Assembly: GCF_000346485.2 (NCBI RefSeq)
Contig: NZ_KQ976354.1
Coordinates: 1,175,031 to 1,239,030 of the forward strand
Direction of reading: 5' to 3'
Length of the DNA: 64,000 nucleotides
Origin: Scytonema hofmannii PCC 7110
Lineage (GTDB): Bacteria; Cyanobacteriota; Cyanobacteriia; Cyanobacteriales; Nostocaceae
Position numbers and translations under genes: made by a program. Shown piece after piece: positions 18,016 to 27,090 of the stretch. Numbering within the stretch: position 1 is the stretch's first letter; each line of letters begins with the position of its first letter. Below the pieces are notes generated by a model, which was given only the letters and a program-made list of their open reading frames with translations, did not search any database and was not told where the DNA came from.

Positions 18016-18289
18016 ATTTAATTAACAAAGCATTGTACGATAGACAGATGTTGGTTAAGCCCAACGCTTGCATAATTGTATCTGCATTGCTCTCCCTGAA
18101 AATTTGGACTTGCTAATTTATAAAAATACTGGTACTCAATGCCGGATTCGCCAGGGAACTCGGTATCAGACATCTGAAGAATTGCTAGCTCAGTATAGTA
18201 ATTTATTTGGTGAGTTACCAGAACAACAAAGTCAATAAACTTAATATGCCAAATCACTGTCAACCTAAAAGTTTTCATCCTCAAGAGTG

Positions 18290-18499
18290 TTAAATCCAAC
18301 TCTCTACAGGAAATTCTCTCACTTGACGCATTCTTTGAAAATCACTATCTGATGTAACAAGAATTAATGAATGACATAAAGCTGTAGCAGCAATCCAAAG
18401 ATCGTTTTCACCAATACCAATTTCTTGTAGTTGAGTTGTTTTGCGTTTACTCTTTTTTTTTGCTGCAAATCTTTTAATAATTTCAGACTTAAAATCTCC
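18290..18499 (-). pseudogene. C-terminal fragment of a PIN-domain (VapC-like) toxin
   Basis: On the minus strand 70 codons are open before the stop at 18290. The product ends IGENDLWIAATALCHSLILV then TSDSDFQRMRQVREFPVESW. This is the C-terminal third of a PIN ribonuclease, including the conserved acidic DLWIAATAL and TSDSDF segments. The N-terminal half with the first catalytic aspartates is missing: an in-frame stop at 18500 precedes it, next to a repeat element (18531-18565). No antitoxin gene is left. Probably dead. Confidence 0.75.
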
Positions 18500-18530
18500 T
18501 TAACGCTCGTAAGGAGAAAGAAGGAAGAAG

Positions 18531-18565
18531 GAAGTTGTATCCCCATCAATAAATTGAGGGGATTT
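18531..18565. repeat. Dispersed element with ATCAATAAATTGAGGGGAT core
   Basis: A stretch reading GAAGTTGTATCCCC then ATCAATAAATTGAGGGGAT, preceded by purine-rich AAGGAGAAAGAAGG. The same element occurs inverted at 36571-36604, also with flanking pyrimidine-rich CTTCCTTCTTCC, and partly at 36521-36541. It lies beside the truncated PIN gene. Confidence 0.7.
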
Positions 18566-19321
18566 TCAGAGTGAAAAACCTTTATGAATCCATCAATAAC
18601 TACCAGCCCAACACACTAGGACTTACGCATTGACGTAAAGCTCGCCCATCTGGGTTGCTTCCGCCGACAGACTTTACAAAAATCTGATTATGTGAGTCAG
18701 ACTTATTTGCTGCCCAACATCTTTTATTAAGTGCAAGAAAAATCAACTTATGCACGAGTGAGATAGACATGGGAAATTCTTGCTCAATCTGATTCTACTT
18801 CTAGAAGGCTTCCCCATTTCCTGGTAGTGTGGAGAACAGCGATCTTCGTTTTCTCCGATCTCAAGCGATCGCTAATTAATTTGGATACGGGTATGGGTAT
18901 AGGATTGGACTTTGGACAAAATCTAAAATGGCACAATGCTTGTGAGAAATCCGGGTAGTCGTGTGGGTTTACAAACTTATATGTACTTAGCAAATAAGGC
19001 GCGATACTAACTTGCATAATTTAGTTCCATTCTAAATTAACGGTCATCACAACAGTATGTACTAACGCTCGCACTCAAGCTCGATAAATAATCGTACCAC
19101 TTGTTAAGAAGATGTGAGAATAGAAAACAAGTCCTTAACGTTGTCGGTACTCAATACAATTTGCTATACTAAAATACTCCTAGAAATATTTTTGAAAAAG
19201 CCACCAAAGTTATCTGAACTGTTGCAACAGCATTCTGTGGTACGAAATGAGTTGCCACTCTACCATAGTTCATTAGTAGTAACAAACAAAGATGATGGAT
19301 ACCACCTATACAAAGACAAAT
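18566..19321. other. Intergenic region, no convincing gene
   Basis: Short frames on both strands (18784-19017 minus, 19114-19335 plus) have no recognisable features and overlap repeat-like DNA. One copy of a 40-base direct repeat lies at 19112-19156; its partner is at 19927-19970 beyond the toxin pair. Confidence 0.5.
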
Positions 19322-19558
19322 ATGCTTACTCTTAAAGAATTAGTTGTTCAAGAATTAGAAACCCTGGATGAAGAGCGACTCAAAGAAGTTGCTGATTTTC
19401 TAGCGTTTCTCAAATTTCGGAGTCGTGGAGCTAGTTGGAAAATCGATCAAACACAGATGGCAGATCTTTATAGGGAATTTGCTGAGGAAGATAAGAGACT
19501 TGCTGAAGAAGGATTAGACGAATACGCTGAATTACTCAGACAAGAAGATCTAAAATGA
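19322..19558 (+). CDS. Antitoxin of a MazF-type toxin-antitoxin pair
   Basis: 78 aa from the ATG at 19322 (MLTLKELVVQELETLDEERL); an upstream ATG at 19292 would add ten unusual residues. The start resembles DUF2281-like antitoxins, with VADFLAFLKFRSRG at the end of the first helical part. The C-terminal half is very acidic (FAEEDKRLAEEGLDEYAELL), as expected for the segment that wraps the toxin. It overlaps the toxin gene by four bases (ATGA), so the two are translationally coupled. The antitoxin would normally repress its own promoter. Confidence 0.8.
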   Translation: MLTLKELVVQELETLDEERLKEVADFLAFLKFRSRGASWKIDQTQMADLYREFAEEDKRLAEEGLDEYAELLRQEDLK

Positions 19559-19902
19559 CTATCAAACGAGGTGAGGTGTGGCTAGCAGATTTAAATCCTA
19601 CCAGAGGTTCTGAACAGGGAGGTACTCGACCTGTAATTATCTTCCAAAACGATGTTGTTTCTCAATTTTCCACCACTGTTATCACTATACCGTTAACAAG
19701 CAATTTGCGTCGAGCCTCTTTACCAACCTGTCTGTTAATCCCTAGTGGTGAAGGAGGTTTAGATCGAGAATCAGTAGCTTTGTGTTATCAATTACGAGTG
19801 ATTGATATAAGTAGATTGCAGAGAAAACTAGGCGATCTTACAAATGAGACATTAACCAGTATAGAGGGTACAGTGCTATTAACTTTGGGTTATCAATTGT
19901 AA
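19555..19902 (+). CDS. MazF/PemK-type endoribonuclease toxin
   Basis: The 115-aa protein begins MTIKRGEVWLADLNPTRGSE and continues QGGTRPVIIFQNDVVS, the signature of MazF/PemK toxins that cleave mRNA at short sequences. TTVITIPLTSN and the C-terminal RVIDISRLQRKLGDLT match the rest of the fold. The conserved Arg of TRPV and the Ser/Thr of IPLTS are present, so it looks active. It is coupled to the upstream antitoxin by ATGA. The pair is flanked by imperfect 40-base direct repeats (19112 and 19927). Confidence 0.93.
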   Translation: MTIKRGEVWLADLNPTRGSEQGGTRPVIIFQNDVVSQFSTTVITIPLTSNLRRASLPTCLLIPSGEGGLDRESVALCYQLRVIDISRLQRKLGDLTNETLTSIEGTVLLTLGYQL

Positions 19903-20000
19903 AGCAACAAACTCAGGTTCCAGGTTCTGAATACAATAAGCAAGTCCCTGCCGTTGTAGGTACTGAAATATTTTCACACATCTGAGTATTTCTGGTTTTC

Positions 20001-20267
20001 GCCAGAATTAACACATCTATTCGACTTATAGGTAGTCAATATCAAGAGATAGCACTTAATGAAACGGGTTGGCGTTGGAGTGAGGAGTTAGAATTGTATC
20101 TGGATATTGAGTCGGAAAAACTGCGCTATTTTACTGCTGAAGGCGATTTAGTTCCGACACCTGAAGAAGCAGCTTTGCAAGCTCAATCAGCATTAGAACA
20201 AGAACGCCAACGATCTGAAAGGTTAGCTCAAAGATTGCGTTCTCTTGGAATTGATAACTTAGAGTAA
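20001..20267 (+). pseudogene. C-terminal fragment of a Uma2 family (DUF820) endonuclease
   Basis: An open frame without a proper start encodes GSQYQEIALNETGWRWSEEL then ELYLDIESEKLRYFTAEGDL and a coiled tail ending RLAQRLRSLGID before the stop at 20265-20267. This is the C-terminus of the many cyanobacterial Uma2 proteins (compare the intact gene at 61060). The N-terminal two thirds with the PD-(D/E)XK core are absent. It follows the MazF gene and the second 40-base direct repeat. Confidence 0.7.
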
Positions 20268-20295
20268 ATAGCTCAACCAAAATATTCCAAACCGC

Positions 20296-20331
20296 GTGGT
20301 TGGGTTGAGAGAAGCGCGAACCCTAACCTAC
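20296..20331. repeat. Palindromic GTAGGTTGGGTT-type repeat, diverged
   Basis: GTGGTTGGGTTGAG with the partner arm CCCTAACCTAC; related to 17987 and 39624. Confidence 0.65.
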
Positions 20332-20463
20332 ACATCTCTATTTTAAGATTTGATAAAAAGTACCAAACTCTTCTCTCTCTTACTCTGCGCCCTCTGCGCC
20401 TCTGCGGTTTAATATGCAAAATAGATATGGAACAGCTTAGATGTAGATTAAAGAAAAAACGTT

Positions 20464-21255
20464 ATGTCCACAATACAGGAAATCATAGCTTGTCCTCTAT
20501 GCCGCAAAACTTTAACTGAAGTTCCACAGCAGTGTAATACGTGTCATAATTCTTTCCAACAAGAATTAGCAAAAATACCCTCTGTTGTGGATTTGACTGA
20601 TCAAGCATTACAAAGGCAAACTGAAAACTCCGTAACAGAGACAAAACCTTTACGTACAGAGTTGTTTCGCTCTCCAATTGTCTCCTTTTTATACGAGCGA
20701 ATTTTACCACCACTTTGGGCAGTAGGACTGCGGAACTCTGGAGGTATAGATGCTGAGTTCCGCCTGTGTACAGAATTCTTTGGTCAAAATCCAGGAATTG
20801 TAGCAGATGTCAGTTGTGGTACAGGCATCATGGCACGTCGCTTGGTAAAGTGGGGAAAGTGCGAACAGATCTTAGCTCTGGATTACTCAGAAACAATGCT
20901 GACTGAGTTGCAACAACAAATGCAATTGGAAGGCATATCACCGTCAGAAATTATTATCATCCGAGCTGATGTAGAAGCACTACCTCTAGCACCGGATTCT
21001 ATAGATGCTATCTATGCTGGGGCTGCAATGCACTGTTGGAATGATGCGACTGAAGGGATTCGCAATATTTACCAAGCGTTGCGCCCTGGTGGCAAACTGT
21101 TAGCCACAACTTTTCTCAAGCCATACCCTAGCATCGTGTTTCAGTTCTTTTCACCAGAAGAATTGCGACATATCGTATTAACAGGAGGTTTTCATTCAGA
21201 CAAGATACAAGTAGAAGTAAGTGGATTTTACGGAATTATTAAGTGTATCAAATAA
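20464..21255 (+). CDS. Class I SAM-dependent methyltransferase with N-terminal zinc ribbon
   Basis: The 263-aa protein begins with a Trm112-like zinc ribbon (CPLCRKTL then CNTCHNSF). The methyltransferase core follows: VADVSCGTGIMARRLVKWG is the SAM-binding motif I, LALDYSETML motif II, and LAPDSIDAIYAGAAMHCWND the later motif of UbiE/type-11 enzymes. GGKLLATTFLK ends the Rossmann part. Relatives occur in cyanobacteria and plastids; the substrate is unknown, possibly a quinone or lipid. The gene stands alone and is followed by a tandem palindrome array. Confidence 0.87.
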   Translation: MSTIQEIIACPLCRKTLTEVPQQCNTCHNSFQQELAKIPSVVDLTDQALQRQTENSVTETKPLRTELFRSPIVSFLYERILPPLWAVGLRNSGGIDAEFRLCTEFFGQNPGIVADVSCGTGIMARRLVKWGKCEQILALDYSETMLTELQQQMQLEGISPSEIIIIRADVEALPLAPDSIDAIYAGAAMHCWNDATEGIRNIYQALRPGGKLLATTFLKPYPSIVFQFFSPEELRHIVLTGGFHSDKIQVEVSGFYGIIKCIK

Positions 21256-21289
21256 AGGGCTTCCCAATAAAAAAATATCCCAAAATTTC

Positions 21290-21462
21290 TTGTGGTGCGG
21301 GCGTCCTCGCCCGCCACTAAGATTAAGATGGGCGGCCTGCCACTAAGATTAAGATGGGCGGCCTGCCACTAAGATTAAGATGGGCGGCCTGCCACTAAGA
21401 TTAAGACGGGCGGGCTGCCACTAAGATTAAGACGGGCGGGGACGCCCGTCCCACAATATGGG
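21290..21462. repeat. Tandem array of a 26-base unit inside a long palindrome
   Basis: Five direct copies (starts 21316, 21342, 21368, 21394, 21420) of a 26-base unit beginning ACTAAGATTAAGATGGGCGG. The outer arms, TTGTGGTGCGGGCGTCC on the left and its near complement ending CCCGTCCCACAA on the right, form the same palindrome family as 41111-41173. The array looks like a palindrome whose loop has been expanded. The last two units carry GACGGGCGGG instead of GATGGGCGGC. Confidence 0.9.
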
Positions 21463-21531
21463 ATAATTTATTTTCTGGAAATCCTAAAAAAGAACCAGTA
21501 GGGCTGCCATTATGTACCTTACTAGTTATAA

Positions 21532-23175
21532 CTACGACTTCTTTAACTCAAATTCATCAAACTTAATCACCTCAGAATCCGGCTTACTTGTATCAAACAA
21601 GTAACTGCTGACCGTACCTGTACCTGTATCAAAGATGCTGAAAACTGTAAGTTCATTGCTGGCAATATATGGTATTGGCTTACCATCTTCTTCTGGAAAC
21701 GGACGGATTGTTGGTAACACGGGTTCTAATCCATATGGATCTCCAAGTTCAACATAATCCTCCTGATAACCCACGGGAACTTCTCGCTTGTTATTACCCC
21801 AAGCCGCACCGTATGAATTACCAACATTTGATGTTTCGATAAAATGCATTCCACTGGAGGTGACAAAGCGGTTCCACAAATGGGAATGCCCGTAAAATAC
21901 TAACTGTACGCCAGCTGCTTCTAGTAAAGGCATGACATCGCGAATTAGGTAATCAGCGTCTTTAGGGTATTCGTAACGCACTGCCTTAATGTTACCGAAT
22001 GTATCGCGTTCTATAATTTGCACTGGATCGGTGTATGCTGGAACCACGTTACCACCGAGAGAATGAGGCGGATGGTGCAACATCACCACTTTGTACTTTG
22101 CTTGCTGAAATTCAGAGCTATTCAATTCTTGTACCAGCCAATTGTACTGCTTACTCCCTTTTGCGATCGCCTCGTAAATATGCTGTCCGTAACCCCAATT
22201 CTCTGGGTTGTTTAAATCTTTTTCGCTTTCCTTGTATCTGCCTCTAGTATCTGCATCTAAGTGATAAGTGCGCCACATATTTGTAGCATACAACACCACC
22301 AATCGCACATCACTAAAGCTGACTGCGTAGTAAGTTTTTCCTCCTTCTGGACTTTGCGGTAGGGTAAAAAGTTCTTCGTAAGTATCAGTATTAAAAGAAT
22401 TATTTTTTAGCGTTTCGGTACCGTACAAATTCTGAGCAATAGCGCGAGGTATTGTCTTATCAAATTCCGTGTTTATACTTTCACGCCCAAAGCGTCCCAT
22501 AATCTCATGGTTACCAATGCAAGTAAACATTGGGGCGTGTTGAATAATTTCACCTCCAGTATAAAATGTTATAGTCCCGTTTTTGTTCATTTCAAACTTG
22601 GCACGACCTTGCAAACAAGGAAAGAACGCACCACCACGATTATCATCAAACCATTCTGAAGCGCGATCGGGAATATTTGCCAAATCACCAGCAAACCAAA
22701 CTGCATCAACTTGCCCAACTGTTTCTTCAACTTTCTGTAAATTTGCTGCTACCATGGGCTTAATTTGATGGTCAGAAGTCAGCAAAATTTTTAGTGGCGT
22801 TCCCAGCTTTGGAGTAGGTGCAAGGCTAAACACACTGCTACTAATGCTTTCGCCATCTTCCCTGACACTTGTGACTCGGTAAGAAACGCGTGTGTTAGGG
22901 GTTAAATCGGTTACCTCTGCCTCATGACGCCAAATATCACGCACAACAGGATGTTGATAAATTTGTCCATCCTCTGTTTGGTTTCCGACTCGTGAATTTT
23001 GGTCTTCGCGCACCCGGTTGAGTTTAATAGTTTTAGCAGTAGCAGTATGAGCCAGATTCTTACCATAAGCAACTATATGTCCAGAACCAGCAAATTCAGT
23101 AAACCAAACAACTCGTACCGAGTTTTCGGTTGGGAGTTGCAGGAAAGGATCGGTAAGCAACTGTGGTGGTGACAT
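21532..23175 (-). CDS. Metallophosphoesterase (purple-acid-phosphatase-like) with N-terminal fibronectin-like domain
   Basis: The 547-aa protein has a beta-sandwich N-terminal domain (about 1-125; VWFTEFAGSGHIVAYGK) and a calcineurin-type phosphoesterase domain. Metal-binding motifs are visible in order: SDHQ (about 140), AGDLAN (about 161), GNHE (about 222), HHPPHS (about 366) and YGHSHLWNR (about 425). These are the five blocks of the dinuclear centre. No clear signal peptide is seen, so the location is uncertain. The usual first GD-x-H block is SDHQ here, a common variant. Substrate could be a phosphomonoester or diester. It is convergent with the methyltransferase gene. Confidence 0.87.
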   Translation of the reverse strand: MSPPQLLTDPFLQLPTENSVRVVWFTEFAGSGHIVAYGKNLAHTATAKTIKLNRVREDQNSRVGNQTEDGQIYQHPVVRDIWRHEAEVTDLTPNTRVSYRVTSVREDGESISSSVFSLAPTPKLGTPLKILLTSDHQIKPMVAANLQKVEETVGQVDAVWFAGDLANIPDRASEWFDDNRGGAFFPCLQGRAKFEMNKNGTITFYTGGEIIQHAPMFTCIGNHEIMGRFGRESINTEFDKTIPRAIAQNLYGTETLKNNSFNTDTYEELFTLPQSPEGGKTYYAVSFSDVRLVVLYATNMWRTYHLDADTRGRYKESEKDLNNPENWGYGQHIYEAIAKGSKQYNWLVQELNSSEFQQAKYKVVMLHHPPHSLGGNVVPAYTDPVQIIERDTFGNIKAVRYEYPKDADYLIRDVMPLLEAAGVQLVFYGHSHLWNRFVTSSGMHFIETSNVGNSYGAAWGNNKREVPVGYQEDYVELGDPYGLEPVLPTIRPFPEEDGKPIPYIASNELTVFSIFDTGTGTVSSYLFDTSKPDSEVIKFDEFELKKS

Positions 23176-23550
23176 TATTTTTTACCTAAAACGCACGTTA
23201 ATTAAGTTAATATATCTTGGGAGTGGGGAGTAGGGAGTGAGGAAGAGAAATTTTCACCTCATTGTAGGTCACTGGTCACTGCTCACTGTTTTGTATGCCT
23301 TTTGGCATAAATACATTATCCAATGTGGATAGTTAGTGGTTATCGAATGGCTTAATTGTAAAATACATCTGAGCTTTCTTATGAATGACTCTATCTGTGT
23401 CAAGAGGACAAACTGTTGCTTTTATAGACAGTGCCTCAGAGAGATAGACTGAAATCGTTATAGCCTTTTAAAATACTTATACTATCACTCGATAAATACA
23501 AAAGAGTTGATTTGTGCATCTCTTTAATTTAGAAGAATTGAGGCTTTACC
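23176..23550. other. Intergenic region with degenerate heptamers
   Basis: GGGAGTG-type units near 23219-23245 and GTCACTG units at 23267-23290. The rest is AT-rich and should include promoters of the divergent phosphoesterase and response-regulator genes. No gene is seen. Confidence 0.6.
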
Positions 23551-24270
23551 ATGAATGCAATTCGTGTTGTTTTAATTGAAGACCACGAGCTAACTCGGAT
23601 CGGTATAATTGCTGCTTTGAAGCAACAAAATGGAATTGAGGTGATTGGTGAAGCCAAGGATGCCAGATCGGGTCTAAAGCTTCTGAAATCAACAAAACCA
23701 GATGTTGCTATTGTAGATGTGGATCTGCCAGACATGAGTGGCATTGAGTTGATCCAGCACTTCAAAAATTCTGAAGAAGCAGGCGAGATGCCTGAAACCA
23801 AGATTTTGATTATGACAATGCAGGATAATGAGGATACCGTGCTAGCTGCTTTTGCGGCTGGGGCAGATTCTTATTATATGAAGGATGGCAGTATTGACAA
23901 ATTAGCTGATGCATTGAAGTTAACTTACGAAGGTAACTCTTGGATCGATCCGACCATCGCCCGTATTATCTTGCAACATAGCAATAAAACTTACGCAGAA
24001 GCTCAAGCAAGTTCTGAAAATACAACAGTTGCTATCAATGGTTTATCAACTGAGGAAAGCCAGATTATTCCAAGCTATCCCTTAACAGCTCGAGAATTAG
24101 ATGTCCTCAGGCTCATTGTAGATGGATGTAGTAATGCAGACATTGCCGAAAAACTTTACATTACTGTAGGTACTGTTAAAACTCACGTCCGCAACCTTTT
24201 GAATAAGCTTTGTGTGAGCGATCGCACTCAAGTTGCTGTTCTTGCTTTGCGAGCTGGATTGGTTAGATAA
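23551..24270 (+). CDS. NarL/FixJ-type response regulator
   Basis: The 239-aa protein has a receiver domain with the acidic pair in IEDHELTRIG, the phospho-acceptor D56 in AIVDVDLPDMSG, and the conserved lysine in YYMKDGS. The LuxR-type helix-turn-helix is at about 175-235 (PLTARELDVLRLIVDGCSNA then DIAEKLYITVGTVKTHVRN). A DNA-binding transcription factor activated by phosphorylation. Its paralogue at 27695 has the same length and architecture. No kinase is adjacent. It is followed by a heptamer-rich gap and the Rieske oxidoreductase gene in the same direction. Confidence 0.95.
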   Translation: MNAIRVVLIEDHELTRIGIIAALKQQNGIEVIGEAKDARSGLKLLKSTKPDVAIVDVDLPDMSGIELIQHFKNSEEAGEMPETKILIMTMQDNEDTVLAAFAAGADSYYMKDGSIDKLADALKLTYEGNSWIDPTIARIILQHSNKTYAEAQASSENTTVAINGLSTEESQIIPSYPLTARELDVLRLIVDGCSNADIAEKLYITVGTVKTHVRNLLNKLCVSDRTQVAVLALRAGLVR

Positions 24271-24271
24271 G

Positions 24272-24363
24272 AATGTTAGTTGTTAGTGGATAGTGGTTAG
24301 TAGTTGATAGTTTATACAACTAACAACTATCAACTAACAACTATCAATTAACAACTATTAACC
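24272..24363. repeat. Palindromic TAGTTGT/ACAACTA heptamer array
   Basis: GTTAGTT/GTTAGTG/GTTGATA units followed by ACAACTA units, so the left half can pair with the right half. It fills the gap between the response regulator and the Rieske oxidoreductase gene. Confidence 0.75.
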
Positions 24364-24371
24364 CTAAAAAT

Positions 24372-25871
24372 ATGCAAAAAATACTTGGAAAACCTATATC
24401 TTATTGGATAGATTCAACACCTGAGAATCACTTTTCACCACTCGTCAATACGGTAACAGTGGATGTTGCGATCGTTGGGGCGGGTATCGCTGGAATCACT
24501 GCTGCTACATTGTTAAAGCGAGCGGGAAAAACTGTTGCTGTGATTGAATCAAATCGCATAGCAACTGGTGTAAGCGGTCATACAACTGCTAAAGTTACCT
24601 CACTTCACCAATTGATTTATGCAGAGTTGATCGAGAAATTTGGTGAAGAGAAAGCCAGAATTTATGCACAGTCAAATCAAGCAGCATTAGAACGTATCGC
24701 TGCTTTTGTTGAGGAAGAACAAATAGATTGTGACTTCAGCCGTCAAAGTGCTTATTCTTTTACAGACTCTCAAGACCAACTCAGCAAAATTGAGCAAGAA
24801 GTAGAAGCCGCCCTCAGATTAGGGCTTCCTGCTTCCTTTGTCCGGGAAACTTCTTTACCTTTTCCTATTGCGGGTGCAATTAAATTTGACAACCAAGCAC
24901 AGTTTCACTCACATAAATATTTACTGCACCTTGCTAAAGGCATTACGGGAAATGGTAGCTATGTATTTGAGAACACGCGAGTGCAAAAGGTTGAAGAAGA
25001 TAATCCCTGTCAAGTCATCACCGATAAGGGAACTGTTCAAGCACAGGATGTTATTATCACTACAAATTTGCCAATCTTAGACCAGGGCTTGTTTTTCGCT
25101 AAAACTTATCCCAAGCGTTCTTACATTATTGGTGCGCGGATTGAGGCATCCAAAGCACCAAAAGGAATGTATATTGGTATTGGTGAAACATATTACTCGA
25201 TTCGTACCACTCCCTATCGAGATGGTTTACTCCTTCTTGTTGGCGGTGGCGGTCATAAAGTAGGTACTGTTACTAACACAGAAGAAAAGTACCTCGATTT
25301 GGAAGAATTTGCACGTTCTCGCTTTGGGATTGATTCTTTTGAGTATCGTTGGTCAACCCAAGATGCTGTTTCCTTCGATCGCTTACCTTACATTGGTAAA
25401 TTGACTCCATTCAACAACCATATTTATGTAGCCACTGGTTTTAGCCTTTGGGGGATGACAAAGGGAACATTATCTGGAATGCTACTTGCAGACAAGATAT
25501 TAGGTATAAATAATCTTTGGGCTGAACTTTACGATGCAACCCGTGCGACTCCGTTTTTCAGTGTGGAAGGGATTAAGCAGAACCTTGATGTCGGCGTTCA
25601 TTGGGTAGGCGATCGCATTAAAGGAATCGGTAATTCTTTCGTTGATGTTCCCAATAGTGAAGGAAAGCTAGTCACTGTTAATGGCAAAAAGGTAGCAGCT
25701 TACAGAGATGAAGGAGGAGAAATTCATGCAGTCTCTGCTGTGTGTTCTCATTTAGGTTGTGTTGTTGCCTGGAACAGTGCTGAGAAAAGTTGGGATTGTC
25801 CTTGTCATGGTTCCCGTTTTAATTACAACGGAACAGTGCTGCACGGACCAACGGTAAAAGATTTAGAATAA
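24372..25871 (+). CDS. FAD-dependent oxidoreductase fused to a Rieske [2Fe-2S] domain
   Basis: The 499-aa protein starts with a DAO-type FAD domain; the dinucleotide motif is VAIVGAGIAGITAATLLKRA (about 36-55). The C-terminal 90 residues form a Rieske domain with CSH (C458, H460) and CPCH (C476, H479) as cluster ligands. Such fusions move electrons between an iron-sulphur cluster and flavin; the substrate is unknown. No signal peptide or membrane helix is seen. The Rieske domain is complete but ends soon after the second ligand pair (HGPTVKDLE), as in relatives. A short CAGTGAC array and a perfect hairpin follow the stop. Confidence 0.92.
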   Translation: MQKILGKPISYWIDSTPENHFSPLVNTVTVDVAIVGAGIAGITAATLLKRAGKTVAVIESNRIATGVSGHTTAKVTSLHQLIYAELIEKFGEEKARIYAQSNQAALERIAAFVEEEQIDCDFSRQSAYSFTDSQDQLSKIEQEVEAALRLGLPASFVRETSLPFPIAGAIKFDNQAQFHSHKYLLHLAKGITGNGSYVFENTRVQKVEEDNPCQVITDKGTVQAQDVIITTNLPILDQGLFFAKTYPKRSYIIGARIEASKAPKGMYIGIGETYYSIRTTPYRDGLLLLVGGGGHKVGTVTNTEEKYLDLEEFARSRFGIDSFEYRWSTQDAVSFDRLPYIGKLTPFNNHIYVATGFSLWGMTKGTLSGMLLADKILGINNLWAELYDATRATPFFSVEGIKQNLDVGVHWVGDRIKGIGNSFVDVPNSEGKLVTVNGKKVAAYRDEGGEIHAVSAVCSHLGCVVAWNSAEKSWDCPCHGSRFNYNGTVLHGPTVKDLE

Positions 25872-25911
25872 CAGTGACCAGTGACCAATACTACTCGGAT
25901 AAGGGGAAATT

Positions 25912-25945
25912 AGAACCCCGGTTTCTCCTGCGAAACCGGGGTTCT
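25912..25945. terminator. Perfect hairpin AGAACCCCGGTTTCT after the oxidoreductase gene
   Basis: A 15-base stem AGAACCCCGGTTTCT with a four-base loop, 40 bases after the stop codon. No T-run follows, so it may be a dispersed repeat that works as an mRNA 3' end. The following 270 bases up to 26219 are AT-rich and hold no gene. Confidence 0.6.
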
Positions 25946-26218
25946 GACACCTCAATTATCGTAATCCCTTGCAGTCTTGCAAGACGTATTTGGATCTGCT
26001 TTTTAATAATAAATATGTTTGACGTCAAAAGCTTAACAAAAATTTAAGAAACAATCATAAAAAATACATCATAGGATAGAAAAAAGTTAATTTTCTTTAA
26101 TCACTAACACTTCTCAAGATTTTAAGCTTCACGTCTTTAGGTACTATGTTTCAAATTATAAAAGATTTAGTTTATTTAGTATAAATGTTGAATGAAAAAT
26201 TTAGCGAGGACATAATAT

Positions 26219-26626
26219 ATGACTAATGAAAAGGATAAGAAAGTCGCAGATACCTCTAAGCGAGTTGAGGTGGATACATACGATAGAGGGATTGTACCTG
26301 CTGAAACAGCAGCTCGCAAAGAAAGAGAGGGAGAACTATACAAAACACTTCCTAATGAACAGAGAGAGGCAAGCGCACCCACCGACGACCAAACACAGTC
26401 TACGAGCGTACACACAACAGATGGCTACACAGTAGACAGAGAAGGTTTGCTAAATAATTACGCAGTAGAACCGGAAATGTACTATGAAGTTCCTGGTGAT
26501 GCGAAACAAGAAGCAGCAGAAGATACCGCTCATCGTGCTGAAGAACTACAAGAAGTGAATGAAGATAAAGAAGGTCAGTTAACAATTGATGATGACAAAC
26601 GAGGCAGAGGTCCAGGAATTGTTTAG
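26219..26626 (+). CDS. Hydrophilic hypothetical protein (135 aa)
   Basis: I do not recognise a named family. The protein is very hydrophilic and rich in Glu, Asp, Lys and Thr, with no cysteine and no hydrophobic core. RGIVPAETAARKEREGELYK and AVEPEMYYEVPGDAKQEAA are its most ordered-looking segments. Such composition suggests an intrinsically disordered, stress-type protein. The position between two response regulators and next to a CsbD gene supports a stress role, by inference only. A terminator hairpin follows at 26667. Confidence 0.7.
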   Translation: MTNEKDKKVADTSKRVEVDTYDRGIVPAETAARKEREGELYKTLPNEQREASAPTDDQTQSTSVHTTDGYTVDREGLLNNYAVEPEMYYEVPGDAKQEAAEDTAHRAEELQEVNEDKEGQLTIDDDKRGRGPGIV

Positions 26627-26666
26627 TATTTTTGTCTAAGTTTTTCGGTTACATAGGTACTGCTAA

Positions 26667-26703
26667 GATGATTGAGGTGTTGTCCCAATCATCATTTTTT
26701 TTG
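26667..26703 (+). terminator. Rho-independent terminator after the 26219 gene
   Basis: GATGATTG and CAATCATC form an eight-base stem around an 11-base loop, followed by about nine T. Confidence 0.75.
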
Positions 26704-26745
26704 AGCAGTAATGAATACTATAGGAATCATAAGTAATGTAATAAT

Positions 26746-26802
26746 GTAGGTAGGGCTAAAGCCCACCACATAAAGCTTGTGGTGGGCTTTAGCCCTACCT
26801 AC
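26746..26802. repeat. 57-base perfect palindrome GTAGGTAGGGCTAAAG...
   Basis: Two perfectly complementary 25-base arms around a seven-base loop. The first half reappears alone at 27405-27427. It is a dispersed hairpin element of unknown function. Confidence 0.9.
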
Positions 26803-27090
26803 TACGTATATTTCAAAAATCAAATAGGAGTCCTATATCTACCTAAAGCTAGAAATGTGCTTATCTTAGGGAAGAGTTAACCTTACTGTCTGTATCTATC
26901 TGATAGCTATAATTTTAAATCTTGCAGATGAGTTAAATAACATAAAAATCAGTAGTGAGGACAAAATATTAGTGATAAAAAATAGACTGAAGATAGATTC
27001 ACAAACCAATCTTTGTCACATTAAGATACGTATAGACAAGAAATAGTTCACTAACAAGTTCGAGCAATCAATCGACCATAAGGAGACAAT

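Noticed and set aside
18784-19017. 77-codon minus-strand frame
   Set aside because: No recognisable motif and surrounded by repeat and pseudogene DNA.
21316-21445. 26-base direct repeats considered as a CRISPR array
   Set aside because: The units are contiguous with no spacers, and they lie inside a known type of palindrome; no cas genes are nearby.
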